Assembly (NCBI GenBank): GCA_017454815.1
Contig: JAFTCG010000073.1
Location: 1-63,241 of the forward strand
From: Clostridia bacterium
Lineage (GTDB): Bacteria > Bacillota > Clostridia > Oscillospirales > Acutalibacteraceae
Direction: 5' to 3'
DNA length: 63,241 nucleotides
The notes below the pieces were generated by a model. It did no database searches. It was not told where the DNA came from and saw only the letters and a program-made list of their open reading frames with translations. Shown here in pieces: positions 34,701 to 42,878 of this stretch; the first letter of the stretch is position 1; every line of letters starts with the position of its first letter. A program made the position numbers and the translations under genes.

Positions 34701-35331
34701 TTTTCTTAGTACCATTGCCTACGATACAGTAAGAATCGGATGTGAATTCACCGCCGTTGACTGTAAGAACACAGTTTGCTACGGTAAATACGTCGCCGTT
34801 GATTTCGCCGCCGTTGACCGTGCAAGAGGGTTTCCTGCTGGAATAGCTTGAGTTAAGATAGAGAGCGCCTTCTGCACCTGTGTTAACTACGCCGTCGTTA
34901 ACAACAACTGTACCAGCAGATGAGAAGTTAGCAACAGCTCTGACACCTGCTATTGTACCGCCGTCAATTACTACTGTAGCGCCGGTCTGTGCCTGAAGAG
35001 CAGCATAGTCGGAATCGATCTTACCGCCGCCGACAGAGTCAGTGATTGTGAGATTACCGGTTTTGCTTGTAGCAATGAGACCGGCAACTCCTGTAGCCGT
35101 ACATGTGATTGTGTGACCTGCAAGGTCAACTGTGATGTCCTTGGATGTCTGTTTGTTACCATAGATTTCAACATCTTCGGTAAGAACGATGACATCGCCG
35201 TTCGCCGCTGTTTTGTAATCATTTTCAAATGATTCAGCAGTGGCTTCGATTTCTGCAGCCGAAGCTGCTACCGTAAATACGCTGAGTGCAAGAGTGAGCG
35301 CAAGTACGATACTGAGAATTTTCTTCGCCAT
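31795..35331 (-). CDS. Secreted double beta-helix protein with five C-terminal SKSG-type repeats (surface protein B)
   Basis: A 1178-aa exported protein, paralogous to its downstream neighbour. Signal peptide 1-25. Two successive beta-helix blocks follow (about 30-365 and 365-735), each opening with DITVDLAGHTITC- or VTVDLAGKSYTA-type strands and carrying rungs such as TLTINGGYFEG. Both contain a SCGYPNGQP or SCAYPGGAP turn like that of protein A. Five beta repeats occupy 738-1178 (starts 738, 830, 922, 1008, 1097). No wall anchor is visible. Codons favour GCT, GTT, ACT and CTT far more than neighbouring genes, as in strongly expressed proteins. The ATG at 35331 has AGGAGG 7 nt upstream; a start 12 codons earlier is rejected. 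Confidence 0.86.
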   Translation of the reverse strand: MAKKILSIVLALTLALSVFTVAASAAEIEATAESFENDYKTAANGDVIVLTEDVEIYGNKQTSKDITVDLAGHTITCTATGVAGLIATSKTGNLTITDSVGGGKIDSDYAALQAQTGATVVIDGGTIAGVRAVANFSSAGTVVVNDGVVNTGAEGALYLNSSYSSRKPSCTVNGGEINGDVFTVANCVLTVNGGEFTSDSYCIVGNGTKKNTEITINDGTFTATSETGAAIYHPQGGTLTINGGYFEGSDALYIKSGVTTINGGTFVGTGEAKEYSYYGNGFNSTGDAIVIDSCGYPNGQPPMVKIYDGEFESSEAKAIGVYTYGESTPATVFVYGGTFSDDSAEGFGAPLVANTTTGAYYDTLEEAGAAAADGDTLVFMNDIDADYVEFKTDVTVDLAGKSYTATGNWGLCAVGADVTIIDSVGGGSVNAAYAVDAENGGTLTLKSGEVNGMALVYEGSEIVLDGATLTAGSGYAAHVQTGGEFTIKAGTINGTVLVYGGSATMDGGLVNGDVWAYGAGSSFELNDGDVIAPRVDANGDARNSADVQSIRVGAGASAVINGGTSDGAVVVRGNGSSLEVNGGYLTGPAYPISGVGNAADCGTTIVINGGEIVAPKGAVGIFHPQSGTLTINGGKITGGNAIYQKSGYVEINGGEFYGVGAYADFEHTGNGYNQTGETLVIESCAYPGGAPSLKITGGKFYSRNSDIISYYYTEGNELESTAFVYGGQFEKAVPAKFWANADAFALLNINGGVAAIEEGTNNVTITANEGAEKVEVYLYSAEEGATVVFSDLEGGAKLSTGNQVYARTNGSFVATINGETYNVTIVFPHFDVEDLLQVTNATIEVEGDVVTLTAIDSAEQVQISKATTAGTAIEFMNASGSCKVSKSGSTLYAVADATAEILVPNSGEYTVVFDFEEAPVVVDASTLRVQNATATVENGVITLTPVDATKSAALVYKLTDGTVIEFSNLNNAKISGGNSLYANAPATATATIDGDVYTVVFDYEVVVTPLDELLKVTNADVAVDGQKITVTPLDESKQVNFYPSLKDGSAVEFSEIAGLAKTTAAGTLYAKGVASAVATIGGVAYDVEFAFTPAAPTPVADLLKTTGATVVVEGTTITLTATGAQVNFYPTLKDGSAVVFSDISGLAKTTKSGTLYAKGNATAVATIGGVDYTVNFVF

Positions 35332-35513
35332 TTTTTGTCCTCCTAAACAAAAATTTTTTATAGTCAAAATTGCCTACGGCAATAATGCCTCGACAATAAT
35401 GCCCGAAAATAAAATTAAAAAAATTGTTTAAGCTGCCCGCACAAGCAGGCAACCTGAAAAAGTTTAGCTTAGTTCAAATAAATTCGACGCGAAACACAGA
35501 TTAACTTTTCAAG

Positions 35514-35547
35514 GTACACTAAAGCGGCAGACTAAGTCCGCTTGTAC
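35514..35547 (-). promoter_or_regulatory. Stem-loop at the 5' end of the surface protein B transcript
   Basis: GTAC and AAGCGG pair with CCGCTT and GTAC around a small loop. The inferred transcription start (near 35545) would place this hairpin as the first nucleotides of the mRNA, ahead of a leader of about 210 nt. Such 5'-terminal hairpins are known to stabilise abundant mRNAs. Confidence 0.5.
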
Positions 35548-35551
35548 TTGT

Positions 35552-35560
35552 ATTATATCA
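35552..35560 (-). promoter_or_regulatory. Extended -10 promoter of surface protein B
   Basis: TGATATAAT on the minus strand without a clear -35 box. Confidence 0.6.
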
Positions 35561-35797
35561 CATTGAATGTTGTTTTATTTCTTTTTCAGAAAAATAGACA
35601 CTTTTTTCAAAGAAAAATCAGGTTTTTTCCCGCATTTTTTGATACGTTTGCACAAAACCGGAGTGCAACACAATATATAGCGATAAGCGCACCACATATT
35701 GTATCGCTTTGATGAAAAAGCTTTGCATGATCTTTACCCGCAAATATACGAAAACTACCCGTAAAACACACGCGGCAGGGAAGCCCGGTACTGCTAT

Positions 35798-35848
35798 GCC
35801 GCGTTGGTGTTTATCGAATATTTTACCAAAGCGCGCGAGCCGGAAGTG
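35798..35848. repeat. Dispersed intergenic repeat R2, copy 2
   Basis: Begins GCCGCGTTGGTGTTTATC and ends GCGCGAGCCGGAAGT, a diverged copy of 10159-10208. The interval 35561-36032 otherwise holds only the terminator below and GGGGCGGATACTATCC; no gene is seen. Confidence 0.6.
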
Positions 35849-35875
35849 TGATTGTTGGGGCGGATACTATCCTCA

Positions 35876-35914
35876 AACGAAAAGGAACAGGGCGACAAAA
35901 GCCCTGCTCCTTTG
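35876..35914 (-). terminator. Terminator of surface protein C
   Basis: On the minus strand AAGGAGCAGGGC and GCCCTGTTCCTT pair with one mismatch, then TTCGTTT. It lies about 120 nt past the stop codon. Confidence 0.7.
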
Positions 35915-36032
35915 GATTAGTTGTTTAGTTGTTTGGTTGTTTCGTTTTACTTTCGCAGGCTTTGACCAAGCGACGACAAATATCATCATTCATCGTCGGA
36001 TCGGCGAAGCGAAAACTGCGATCCGGTTTTTA

Positions 36033-39000
36033 TCAGGTTGTGGGATTTACAACAACGAAGTTGATCACGTAGTCGTTTCCGTCGAAGTTGAGCGAGATGT
36101 CAGCGCCGGCAGCCTGATAACGAAGTACATACTGGTTGGTCTGGCTCTGGACATACGCGCTGTCGCTCGTAACCGTAACGGTCTCGCCCTCAACTGTCTT
36201 CGGAATCGTGACGAAGGTCTTCGCGATCACGTTCCTGTCAAGAGTTACGGTGATGACGTCTCCGTCAAGCGACAAATCGGTTGCGTTGGTGAACGGAATT
36301 ACCTTGATGACGCTTCTTGTTGCAATGTTTGTGAAGCGGATGATGAAGGTTACGTCTGTTCCGTCGTCAGCGTTGACCACGAACGATGCTACGCCGCGCG
36401 CCGAGTACGGAAGATTTGCAGAGTTGATCTGATAGTACTGGCTGGTTTCGGTGATGAAGCTGTAATCGCCCGTATTGATGCTCAGGTTGGAGGACCTTGC
36501 ATCCTTGTAGACCCTTGCGATAGTGCTCGAAGTGCTCGTTGTGAAGATCTGCTTTTCGGCATCATAGGAGTATGCGCCGTCAACCAGACGAAGAGTTACG
36601 AACTCAGGTCTGAATTCCTTGACGAATTCTGTCGAATAGATGACGTTGTAGGTTCTGTCGCCGCTGATCGTGATCTTGGAAGTTCCGCCGACCTTGGTAT
36701 AATACTTCGTGCCGGTCTTGTAGAGCTGCAAGCCTTCGACGTCGAAGATTTCGATGGGCTCATTGTTCGTCAAAGTTTTGTAGATACTTACGAGAGTGTT
36801 TCCGGGGATGATCTTGACTGTGATCGTATCGCCATCCTTGGAAGCGTATGCGTTCTGGAGCTTAAGCAGGCTTACGATCGTCTGGAGAGCGTCGATCTCA
36901 TCGTTGACCGCCATGATGTAGTAGTTGATGAGGTTGGCGTCGTCTTCCTCGTCGAGGTCTTTGTCGATATCGTTGAGGACTGCCGTTACTCCGCTGAAGT
37001 CATAGTAATCGTCTGCCACAAGGTTGTTGGCTTTCGCAACTACGGTTTCAAGGGCATCCAAGCCTGTTGCTTCAAGCGGCGTTACAACGAAGAGTACGTT
37101 GAATTCTTTGCCGTTCGCAAGGCGGATCTTGGCGGATGTGTTCTGTTTTACGGAGAACCTGATGTTATCGCTGACGGGGATGAGTTTTCCTGTCCTGAGA
37201 TAGGTGATCGGGTCGCCGTTGATCATCCTCTTGTATACGGTCATGTAGTTCTGAGTCGAAGTCGGGCTCATGGTGAAGGTGATCGTATCGCCGTCCTTAG
37301 TTACGATCGCGTTACCCGAACGCTGGATCGTATCCTGGATGATGACGATGTTCTTGAGAGCGTTGTTGATCGCTGTTGCGAAAGCGTCAACCCTCTTCTG
37401 ATCTTTTTCATGGAGGCCTGTTTCAACCGCGTTGACCGCAGTCATGAGAGCTGTGTAAGTTGCGTCGTCGTAGACGTCGTCGCCCTTGATGGCGGCCGCT
37501 TTTGCAAGAGCTGCGTTGACAGCCGTGTAATCGGCAACGTCCAAAGCAGGATCTTTCATCGCGAAGACGACTGTGAACTGCCTTTCATCGGCAAGAGTGA
37601 TCATTACGGTACCGTTGACCTTGGAATAGCAGGATCCGCTCTTGGAGATGCTGGGGCCGTCGTTGTTGCTGAACGTTACTCTGTCGCCGCAGACGAGAGT
37701 CGGATACATGGTGATCTGAGTCTGATCCTGGGCGGGAGTCAAGGTGATGGTGGTACCTTCGATCGAAGCTGTGCCGCCGACAAGCCTGATCTGAGACGCA
37801 ACGGTAAGACCGTTCATGTAGCCGTTGATCGTGGAAGTATAGGCGTCAACCTGATCCTGATGCGCAGAGCTGAGAGTCAGGTCAACAGTCTCGATATAAT
37901 CCATAAGGGTTGCATAAGTCGTTGTGTTGTAAACCGTTACGGGGTCGATGGCCTCCGCAGCCGCGATCGCAGCGTTGAGTTCGGTATAATCGGCAAGTCC
38001 GAGATCGGTCGCGGAGATGATCTCGCCGCAGACTGTACATCTTACTACGGATTTATCAACGCCGTCGATATTTTCAACAGCAGCGTCGCCGGGAGTATGC
38101 GCGACCGTTGCTATGTCATCTGTATAAGTTTCGCCGCAGGTGGAGCAGGTGTAAGTCATAACGCCTGTCTGGGTACAGGTTGCGGGAGTTGTTACAGTGC
38201 CTTCGTCCCAAGAGTGACCGAGAGCTTCTGTTTCATCAGCAACGTAGCTGTCTCCGCATCCGGAGCAGGTATAAGTTGTATATCCGCCTTCAGTACATGT
38301 CGGGTTGGTTACAACCGCTTCGTAGTTATGACCTGTTGCTTCGACAGTTTCGGTCGTTGTTGCGCCGCAGACTGTACATGTATAAGTTTTAACGCCTGTT
38401 TCCGTGCAGGAAGGAGGAGTTGTGATCTCGCCGTCGTCCCAAGCGTGGTCGGTCGTCGCGATCGTTTCGCTCTCTATAATCTCGCCGCAGATTGTACAAT
38501 AGATGGCTTTAAGACCTTCCGCGCTGCATGTTGCGGGAGTTACTACCGTCCATTCTGCCGCAGGAGTATGACCGAGAGCTTCGGTCTCGTCAGCAACGTA
38601 GCTGTCGCCGCATCCGGAGCAAGTATAAGTTGTATAACCGCCTTCGGTACATGTCGGGTTGGTTACAACCGCTTCGTAGTTATGGCCTGTCGCTTCGGTC
38701 TCGTCGCCTGTGTAGGTGTCGCCGCAGCGAGAGCAGGTATAAGTTGTATACCCGCCTTCAGTACATGTAGGATTGGTTACAACCGCTTCGTAGTTATGGC
38801 CGAGAGCCGCTACTGTTTCCTGAGCGGTGAGAACGGCATCACATACCGAGCAGTGAGAGCCTTCCGTAAGACCAGTTGTGGTACAAGTTGCCGCTACAGC
38901 AGCGTCGATCTCGACCGTATGGTTAACGGAAAGGGTAAGCTGAGCCGCGCTCAAATTAAGAGTCTGGCCGGTTGCGATACAGGTGGAAGTCGGGCCCATC

Positions 39001-39809
39001 TTCTGGCCTACGCTTCTTGCGGCGTAGTTAAGACCGCCGGCGAAGGAAGAAGTCTTGTTGAAGTCGGAGCTCATGAAGATTCCGCCCTGAGTTCCGAACT
39101 GAGCATCGTTGAGGACTCTGAAAGTCATCGTTGCAACTGTACCGTTGGCAACAACGGGATCGGAAACCTTTGAATTAAGGGCAAAGCCGACGTTGAGGGC
39201 TGTGTACTGAGCCTTCATTTCGTTCGTGTTCCAATACGAGGTGTTGCTGTTCCTCTGGGCAAAGATCTTTGCAGTGTTGGTCACGCTGCCTGTCATATTG
39301 TAGGCGCTGAGAACGCCCGTTGCGTGGTTGACAACGGTGTCGTTGATCGTTGTACCGCCGACAAGCTCAAACATCGTTGAGTCGAATATGATAACGGCAC
39401 CGGCAGAGATAACGCCGTAGTTTGTTGTAAGCCCAAACGTTACGGTCACTGTGTCGCCCGGATGAAGCGGATCAGACGTGCCGGTCAGCGAAAACTGGGC
39501 TACAGCCTGGCTCTCATCGGCAACAAGGTCTGCAACAGCAGACTGGAGCTCGCTGAGATAACCGTCAACCGTGGACTGCTGCGCCGCCGGAAGATCGTAA
39601 TCAATAGCGTCAAGGACTGCCGCTACCGGGGCATAGCTTTCAGATGAATAAATCCCTGCATTGTTATCGATGGGGACATATTTTTCGATATAGTCAGTCA
39701 GCGAGGAATAATCCGCAAGATCACCCTCCGCAAACGCTACAACGGAAAAGATGTTGAGCACCATCAACAGTGTCAATGCCAAACTGATGAGTTTTTTAGT
39801 TTTTGACAT
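36033..39809 (-). CDS. Secreted modular protein: cohesin-like domain, CxxCG repeats, FIVAR-like spacers and SKSG-type repeats (surface protein C)
   Basis: A 1258-aa exported protein. Signal peptide 1-28. A helical FIVAR-like segment spans 30-97. Residues 103-295 look like a cohesin-type beta-sandwich (PGDTVTVTFGLTTNYGVISAG, then IIFDSTMFELV). Residues 300-600 hold seven to eight Cys repeats of about 38 residues of the form PTCTEGGYTTYTCSxCG, ending in GH. The remainder alternates FIVAR-like helices (605-670, 756-822, 912-980) with beta repeats (674-752, 825-910, 980-1062) and ends in two diverged beta repeats. SISKSGSCYSK at 720-730 links it to proteins A and B. No wall anchor is seen. AAAGGAGGAG precedes the ATG. 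A consensus promoter with a perfect inverted repeat lies upstream. Confidence 0.85.
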   Translation of the reverse strand: MSKTKKLISLALTLLMVLNIFSVVAFAEGDLADYSSLTDYIEKYVPIDNNAGIYSSESYAPVAAVLDAIDYDLPAAQQSTVDGYLSELQSAVADLVADESQAVAQFSLTGTSDPLHPGDTVTVTFGLTTNYGVISAGAVIIFDSTMFELVGGTTINDTVVNHATGVLSAYNMTGSVTNTAKIFAQRNSNTSYWNTNEMKAQYTALNVGFALNSKVSDPVVANGTVATMTFRVLNDAQFGTQGGIFMSSDFNKTSSFAGGLNYAARSVGQKMGPTSTCIATGQTLNLSAAQLTLSVNHTVEIDAAVAATCTTTGLTEGSHCSVCDAVLTAQETVAALGHNYEAVVTNPTCTEGGYTTYTCSRCGDTYTGDETEATGHNYEAVVTNPTCTEGGYTTYTCSGCGDSYVADETEALGHTPAAEWTVVTPATCSAEGLKAIYCTICGEIIESETIATTDHAWDDGEITTPPSCTETGVKTYTCTVCGATTTETVEATGHNYEAVVTNPTCTEGGYTTYTCSGCGDSYVADETEALGHSWDEGTVTTPATCTQTGVMTYTCSTCGETYTDDIATVAHTPGDAAVENIDGVDKSVVRCTVCGEIISATDLGLADYTELNAAIAAAEAIDPVTVYNTTTYATLMDYIETVDLTLSSAHQDQVDAYTSTINGYMNGLTVASQIRLVGGTASIEGTTITLTPAQDQTQITMYPTLVCGDRVTFSNNDGPSISKSGSCYSKVNGTVMITLADERQFTVVFAMKDPALDVADYTAVNAALAKAAAIKGDDVYDDATYTALMTAVNAVETGLHEKDQKRVDAFATAINNALKNIVIIQDTIQRSGNAIVTKDGDTITFTMSPTSTQNYMTVYKRMINGDPITYLRTGKLIPVSDNIRFSVKQNTSAKIRLANGKEFNVLFVVTPLEATGLDALETVVAKANNLVADDYYDFSGVTAVLNDIDKDLDEEDDANLINYYIMAVNDEIDALQTIVSLLKLQNAYASKDGDTITVKIIPGNTLVSIYKTLTNNEPIEIFDVEGLQLYKTGTKYYTKVGGTSKITISGDRTYNVIYSTEFVKEFRPEFVTLRLVDGAYSYDAEKQIFTTSTSSTIARVYKDARSSNLSINTGDYSFITETSQYYQINSANLPYSARGVASFVVNADDGTDVTFIIRFTNIATRSVIKVIPFTNATDLSLDGDVITVTLDRNVIAKTFVTIPKTVEGETVTVTSDSAYVQSQTNQYVLRYQAAGADISLNFDGNDYVINFVVVNPTT

Positions 39810-39875
39810 TTCTACTCCTCCTTTGAAAAACGGCTCGTTAGAAGCCTATTGGGATTATAAGAATACATAGAGATA

Positions 39876-39907
39876 CTCCTACTATTGTAATAATACCATA
39901 GTAGGAG
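39876..39907. promoter_or_regulatory. Perfect inverted-repeat operator
   Basis: CTCCTACTAT and ATAGTAGGAG, 10-bp perfect arms with a 12-bp centre, bracket the -10 box of the surface protein C promoter. The shape is that of a dimeric repressor site. I found no second copy in the window. Confidence 0.7.
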
Positions 39908-39918
39908 CAAGATGTCAA
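39890..39918 (-). promoter_or_regulatory. Promoter of surface protein C
   Basis: TTGACA, 17 bp, TATTAT on the minus strand; leader of about 70 nt. Confidence 0.8.
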
Positions 39919-39993
39919 TTATTTTTTCATAAACATCAACAATATTTTTCTGAAATTTTGCTTTTTTTATACACAATGCTCTTTTTCGGAGCG

Positions 39994-41607
39994 TTATTGC
40001 TCCTGATCCTCCGATTCGGAGTCACCCGAGGCGGCAACAGCCTTCTTTTTTTTCTTCGTCACAAGATCTTTTATGAAATCCACGAACTCCGCCCTCTGGT
40101 CTCCGACGATCAGGAAGGTGCCCGCGGCAAAGATTACGAGCTTATAAGCAAAGTTGACAAAGAACATCGTCGAGAACAGGGCGATCTGCTCACCGGTCGT
40201 CGCGATAACGTACCAGTTGATCGGCAGAATGCCCGCCGCGCAAGCGACGCCGCATACGAGCACGCACATAATCATTTCTCTGAGCGGATACATAAGCAGC
40301 TTATGCCTGCGGCAGATTATGATCGAGAGCGCCGCTGTCAGGATCCTCGAGAGCAGAAAAGAGATCGCCGAGCCCCAGATCCCAAGGTCGAACACCCACC
40401 AGACGAGTATTCCCGTCACAATAAAGTTGAAAAGAGTGCCCGAGCCGGAGCAGATGAACATTTTCTTGTTTGTCCTCACGTCGTACATGATCGCAAGGGA
40501 GTGGTTGTAGTAAACGGCTTTCACGGCGTGAGTCATCGCAAAAAACGGGATGATCTTCCACGCTTCATAGTACGCAGGGCTCCTCGCGACGACGAGCACA
40601 AGCTCCTGCGAAAAAAGCCCGACGCCCAGACATACGATGACGATCAGCCTCATCGCGATCATGGTGAAATCGATTATTTCGCGCTTGCCTTCATCGCCGT
40701 GCTTCATTTTTTCGTTGAACCAAGGTCTCTGCGCATTGTTTATCGCAGACTGGCAAACGTCGATCGCAGAGCTGAACTGCATCGCCACCGAGTGAATGGC
40801 AGTAAAGATCGTAAGATTCCCGGAGGCAAAGTCAACTTTGTTGAGAAAAAGCTTCGGGATGTACGACGCCATGTTGTTCGCCATCGAATGAGGAACGAGG
40901 GGAATGGAGTAGCGCAAGGATATTTTTAGCATTTCCCTGTCTATGCAGATCTTCATTTCGTTTCGCTTGATAAGCTCAAAAACGCCGATGATCGAAAAAG
41001 TCGCATAAGAAGCAACAAGCGAGATCATCATTCCGTTGAGACCGCCGAGGGAAAAGTTTCCGATTCTGACATCTTTGCAGAAAACGAGAAAAACAATGTT
41101 CAGAAATACATGGAGCAGTGCAAATCCCATGCCGTTCCTTGCAAACCTTGTACCCTCCTGCATCGACTGCAGAAAGCCCTGGTACATCGTATAGATCGCA
41201 TAAAACACCAGCGCCGCAAGCGTCATCGCAACGTTCGGGAGAAACGGGATCCCGTCGAACAGCAACCCGCAAAGCGGAACGCGGAACAAGGTGAAAACGA
41301 CCACGACAATTCCTCCGAGGAGGACGACAAAAGTCATTATCGTTCCAAAGAAGCGTTTTACTTTTTCAACGTCGTCTTTGAAATCGCTGTAAAATCTTAT
41401 GGCGGCATTGTTCAGCGATAGGCTGATAAAAAACACCGCGAGAAATATAAATTGTGAAAGCACGCCGTAATGGCCGTATTCCGTGCCCGAAATATACTTG
41501 ATGTTCGTATAAAGCGGGAGCATAATCATTCCGAGAGCTTTCGTCAGAAAACTTATCACAGAATAGATCACGGAGTTTTTCGCGACCTTTTTTCTGCCGT
41601 CATTCAT
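39994..41607 (-). CDS. wzx: Wzx-type polysaccharide flippase
   Basis: A 537-aa membrane protein of the MOP/PST exporter superfamily. About 12-14 hydrophobic helices follow the typical N-terminus (KNSVIYSVISFLTKALGMIMLPLYT). The last 25 residues are charged (KKKKKAVAASGDSESEDQEQ). It would move lipid-linked repeat units across the membrane for the locus. Its start overlaps the stop of the glycosyltransferase gene by 4 nt. It is the last gene of the polysaccharide operon; no clean terminator follows. Confidence 0.9.
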   Translation of the reverse strand: MNDGRKKVAKNSVIYSVISFLTKALGMIMLPLYTNIKYISGTEYGHYGVLSQFIFLAVFFISLSLNNAAIRFYSDFKDDVEKVKRFFGTIMTFVVLLGGIVVVVFTLFRVPLCGLLFDGIPFLPNVAMTLAALVFYAIYTMYQGFLQSMQEGTRFARNGMGFALLHVFLNIVFLVFCKDVRIGNFSLGGLNGMMISLVASYATFSIIGVFELIKRNEMKICIDREMLKISLRYSIPLVPHSMANNMASYIPKLFLNKVDFASGNLTIFTAIHSVAMQFSSAIDVCQSAINNAQRPWFNEKMKHGDEGKREIIDFTMIAMRLIVIVCLGVGLFSQELVLVVARSPAYYEAWKIIPFFAMTHAVKAVYYNHSLAIMYDVRTNKKMFICSGSGTLFNFIVTGILVWWVFDLGIWGSAISFLLSRILTAALSIIICRRHKLLMYPLREMIMCVLVCGVACAAGILPINWYVIATTGEQIALFSTMFFVNFAYKLVIFAAGTFLIVGDQRAEFVDFIKDLVTKKKKKAVAASGDSESEDQEQ

Positions 41608-42878
41608 CTTGCTTTTACCTCATCGTTTTGGGAAATGATTTTTTCGTAAACTCCAAAAAGACAGTTTTTGCTTTTTTCGGGAGAGTTTCTTTCAAAGGCT
41701 TCGGCGCGAGCGTTTTCCGAAAGCCTCAGCGCCAGCTCATCGTCGTCAAAAATCTTCTTTATCATGAAAGCCAGCGTCTGCATCTCGCCTTTTTCGTACA
41801 TCAACCCCGAACGGTCGTGGTGGAGGTAAGTTGAAGTGCCCCCGACGAACGACGCAACGCAAGGCACGCCGAGCATCATCGCTTCGCCCAGAGAATTTGG
41901 CGAATTTTCGCAAAGCGAATACTGGCAGAAAATGTGGCTCGTTTTCATGTAATCCGCCATCTCCGCCGCGCTCAATGAGCCGACAAATTTCACGTTTTGC
42001 TCAAGGGAATATTTGGAGATAAGACCTCTGATATATTTTTCATATGCAGTGATCTTTTTCTTTGAAGAGTTGTATTTATAGTCGCCCGGCACGATCAGCT
42101 CGACGTCGGGGTATGAACCTTTAAGCAGCGCAAGCGCTTCGAGAGCCACGTGGAGACCTTTCGCGGAATCTCTGCCCTGGATGCCGAAGATCCTGTGACG
42201 TTTTACGTCTTCAAGCTTCCACTTGTTTTCTTCCTTATAGAAATCGTCCCTGAACGCTCTGGGGACGTAGAAATACTCTGCGCCCGGGTTGACGTACCAG
42301 GAGTTTGCGTGATCCCAATCCGTTCTTCCGATGACGTAATCTGCCTTTTTAAGTATTTCGTGAGACGATCTGCCCCTCATCCTCATGAGGCGCTGTTTCT
42401 CGGCAAGCCCCTTGAAGTGGGTGAGGTCGTAGAACGATCTCCTATGCCTGAAGCCCTTGGGCATGGCGCAAAAATACACCTTTGACAGTTCCGCAGGGAT
42501 GCCCTGGAGCGTGGCGATGACCTTTGCGTCGTGCCTGCACATCAGCAGATCTCTGCCGACGGTGAATTCTATTCCCTGTATGTCGATTATATCCGGTTTG
42601 AACTCGTCGAGGATCTCCTGAAACCGAGCGATAAGCTGCTTTTGCGGACGCCAAGTTACGATACGCGATTTTATGCTGAAGCTTTTTACGTTCCCGACTT
42701 CGTCAACGCTGCCGTCGTTTGCAGGGTTTACGCTCACGATGGCGGCTTTATCGACCTTGTCCGATTTCTGGATGTTGTTCACGAGCATTCCTATCCAGCC
42801 GCCGGACGATTTCGACTTGTTGAAATACCCCTCGGAATCGAGCTTGACGGGCATCGTTGTCAAAACAAGAATTTTCAT
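41604..42878 (-). CDS. Glycosyltransferase, GT4 type
   Basis: A 424-aa GT-B fold enzyme. The C-terminal half has the GT4 signature: FGIQGRDSAKGLHVALEAL, then the donor-binding CQYSLCENSPNSLGEAMMLGVPCVAS with the paired acidic residues, and later NARAEAFERNSPEK. The N-terminal half starts KILVLTTMP and carries the acceptor side. It is the only glycosyltransferase in the locus. Sugar donor and linkage cannot be inferred. AAAGGAG precedes the ATG; the start overlaps the wzy stop. Confidence 0.9.
   Translation of the reverse strand: MKILVLTTMPVKLDSEGYFNKSKSSGGWIGMLVNNIQKSDKVDKAAIVSVNPANDGSVDEVGNVKSFSIKSRIVTWRPQKQLIARFQEILDEFKPDIIDIQGIEFTVGRDLLMCRHDAKVIATLQGIPAELSKVYFCAMPKGFRHRRSFYDLTHFKGLAEKQRLMRMRGRSSHEILKKADYVIGRTDWDHANSWYVNPGAEYFYVPRAFRDDFYKEENKWKLEDVKRHRIFGIQGRDSAKGLHVALEALALLKGSYPDVELIVPGDYKYNSSKKKITAYEKYIRGLISKYSLEQNVKFVGSLSAAEMADYMKTSHIFCQYSLCENSPNSLGEAMMLGVPCVASFVGGTSTYLHHDRSGLMYEKGEMQTLAFMIKKIFDDDELALRLSENARAEAFERNSPEKSKNCLFGVYEKIISQNDEVKAR

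Noticed and set aside
35709-39173. 1154-codon open frame on the plus strand opposite surface protein C
   Set aside because: It is antisense to a gene with signal peptide, ribosome site and clear domains. The Cys/Arg-rich product is the mirror of a repetitive coding frame and starts without a ribosome site.
36033-39809. Surface protein C as a cellulosome scaffoldin
   Set aside because: Only one cohesin-like domain, weakly matched, and no dockerin, carbohydrate-binding module or second cohesin in the window.
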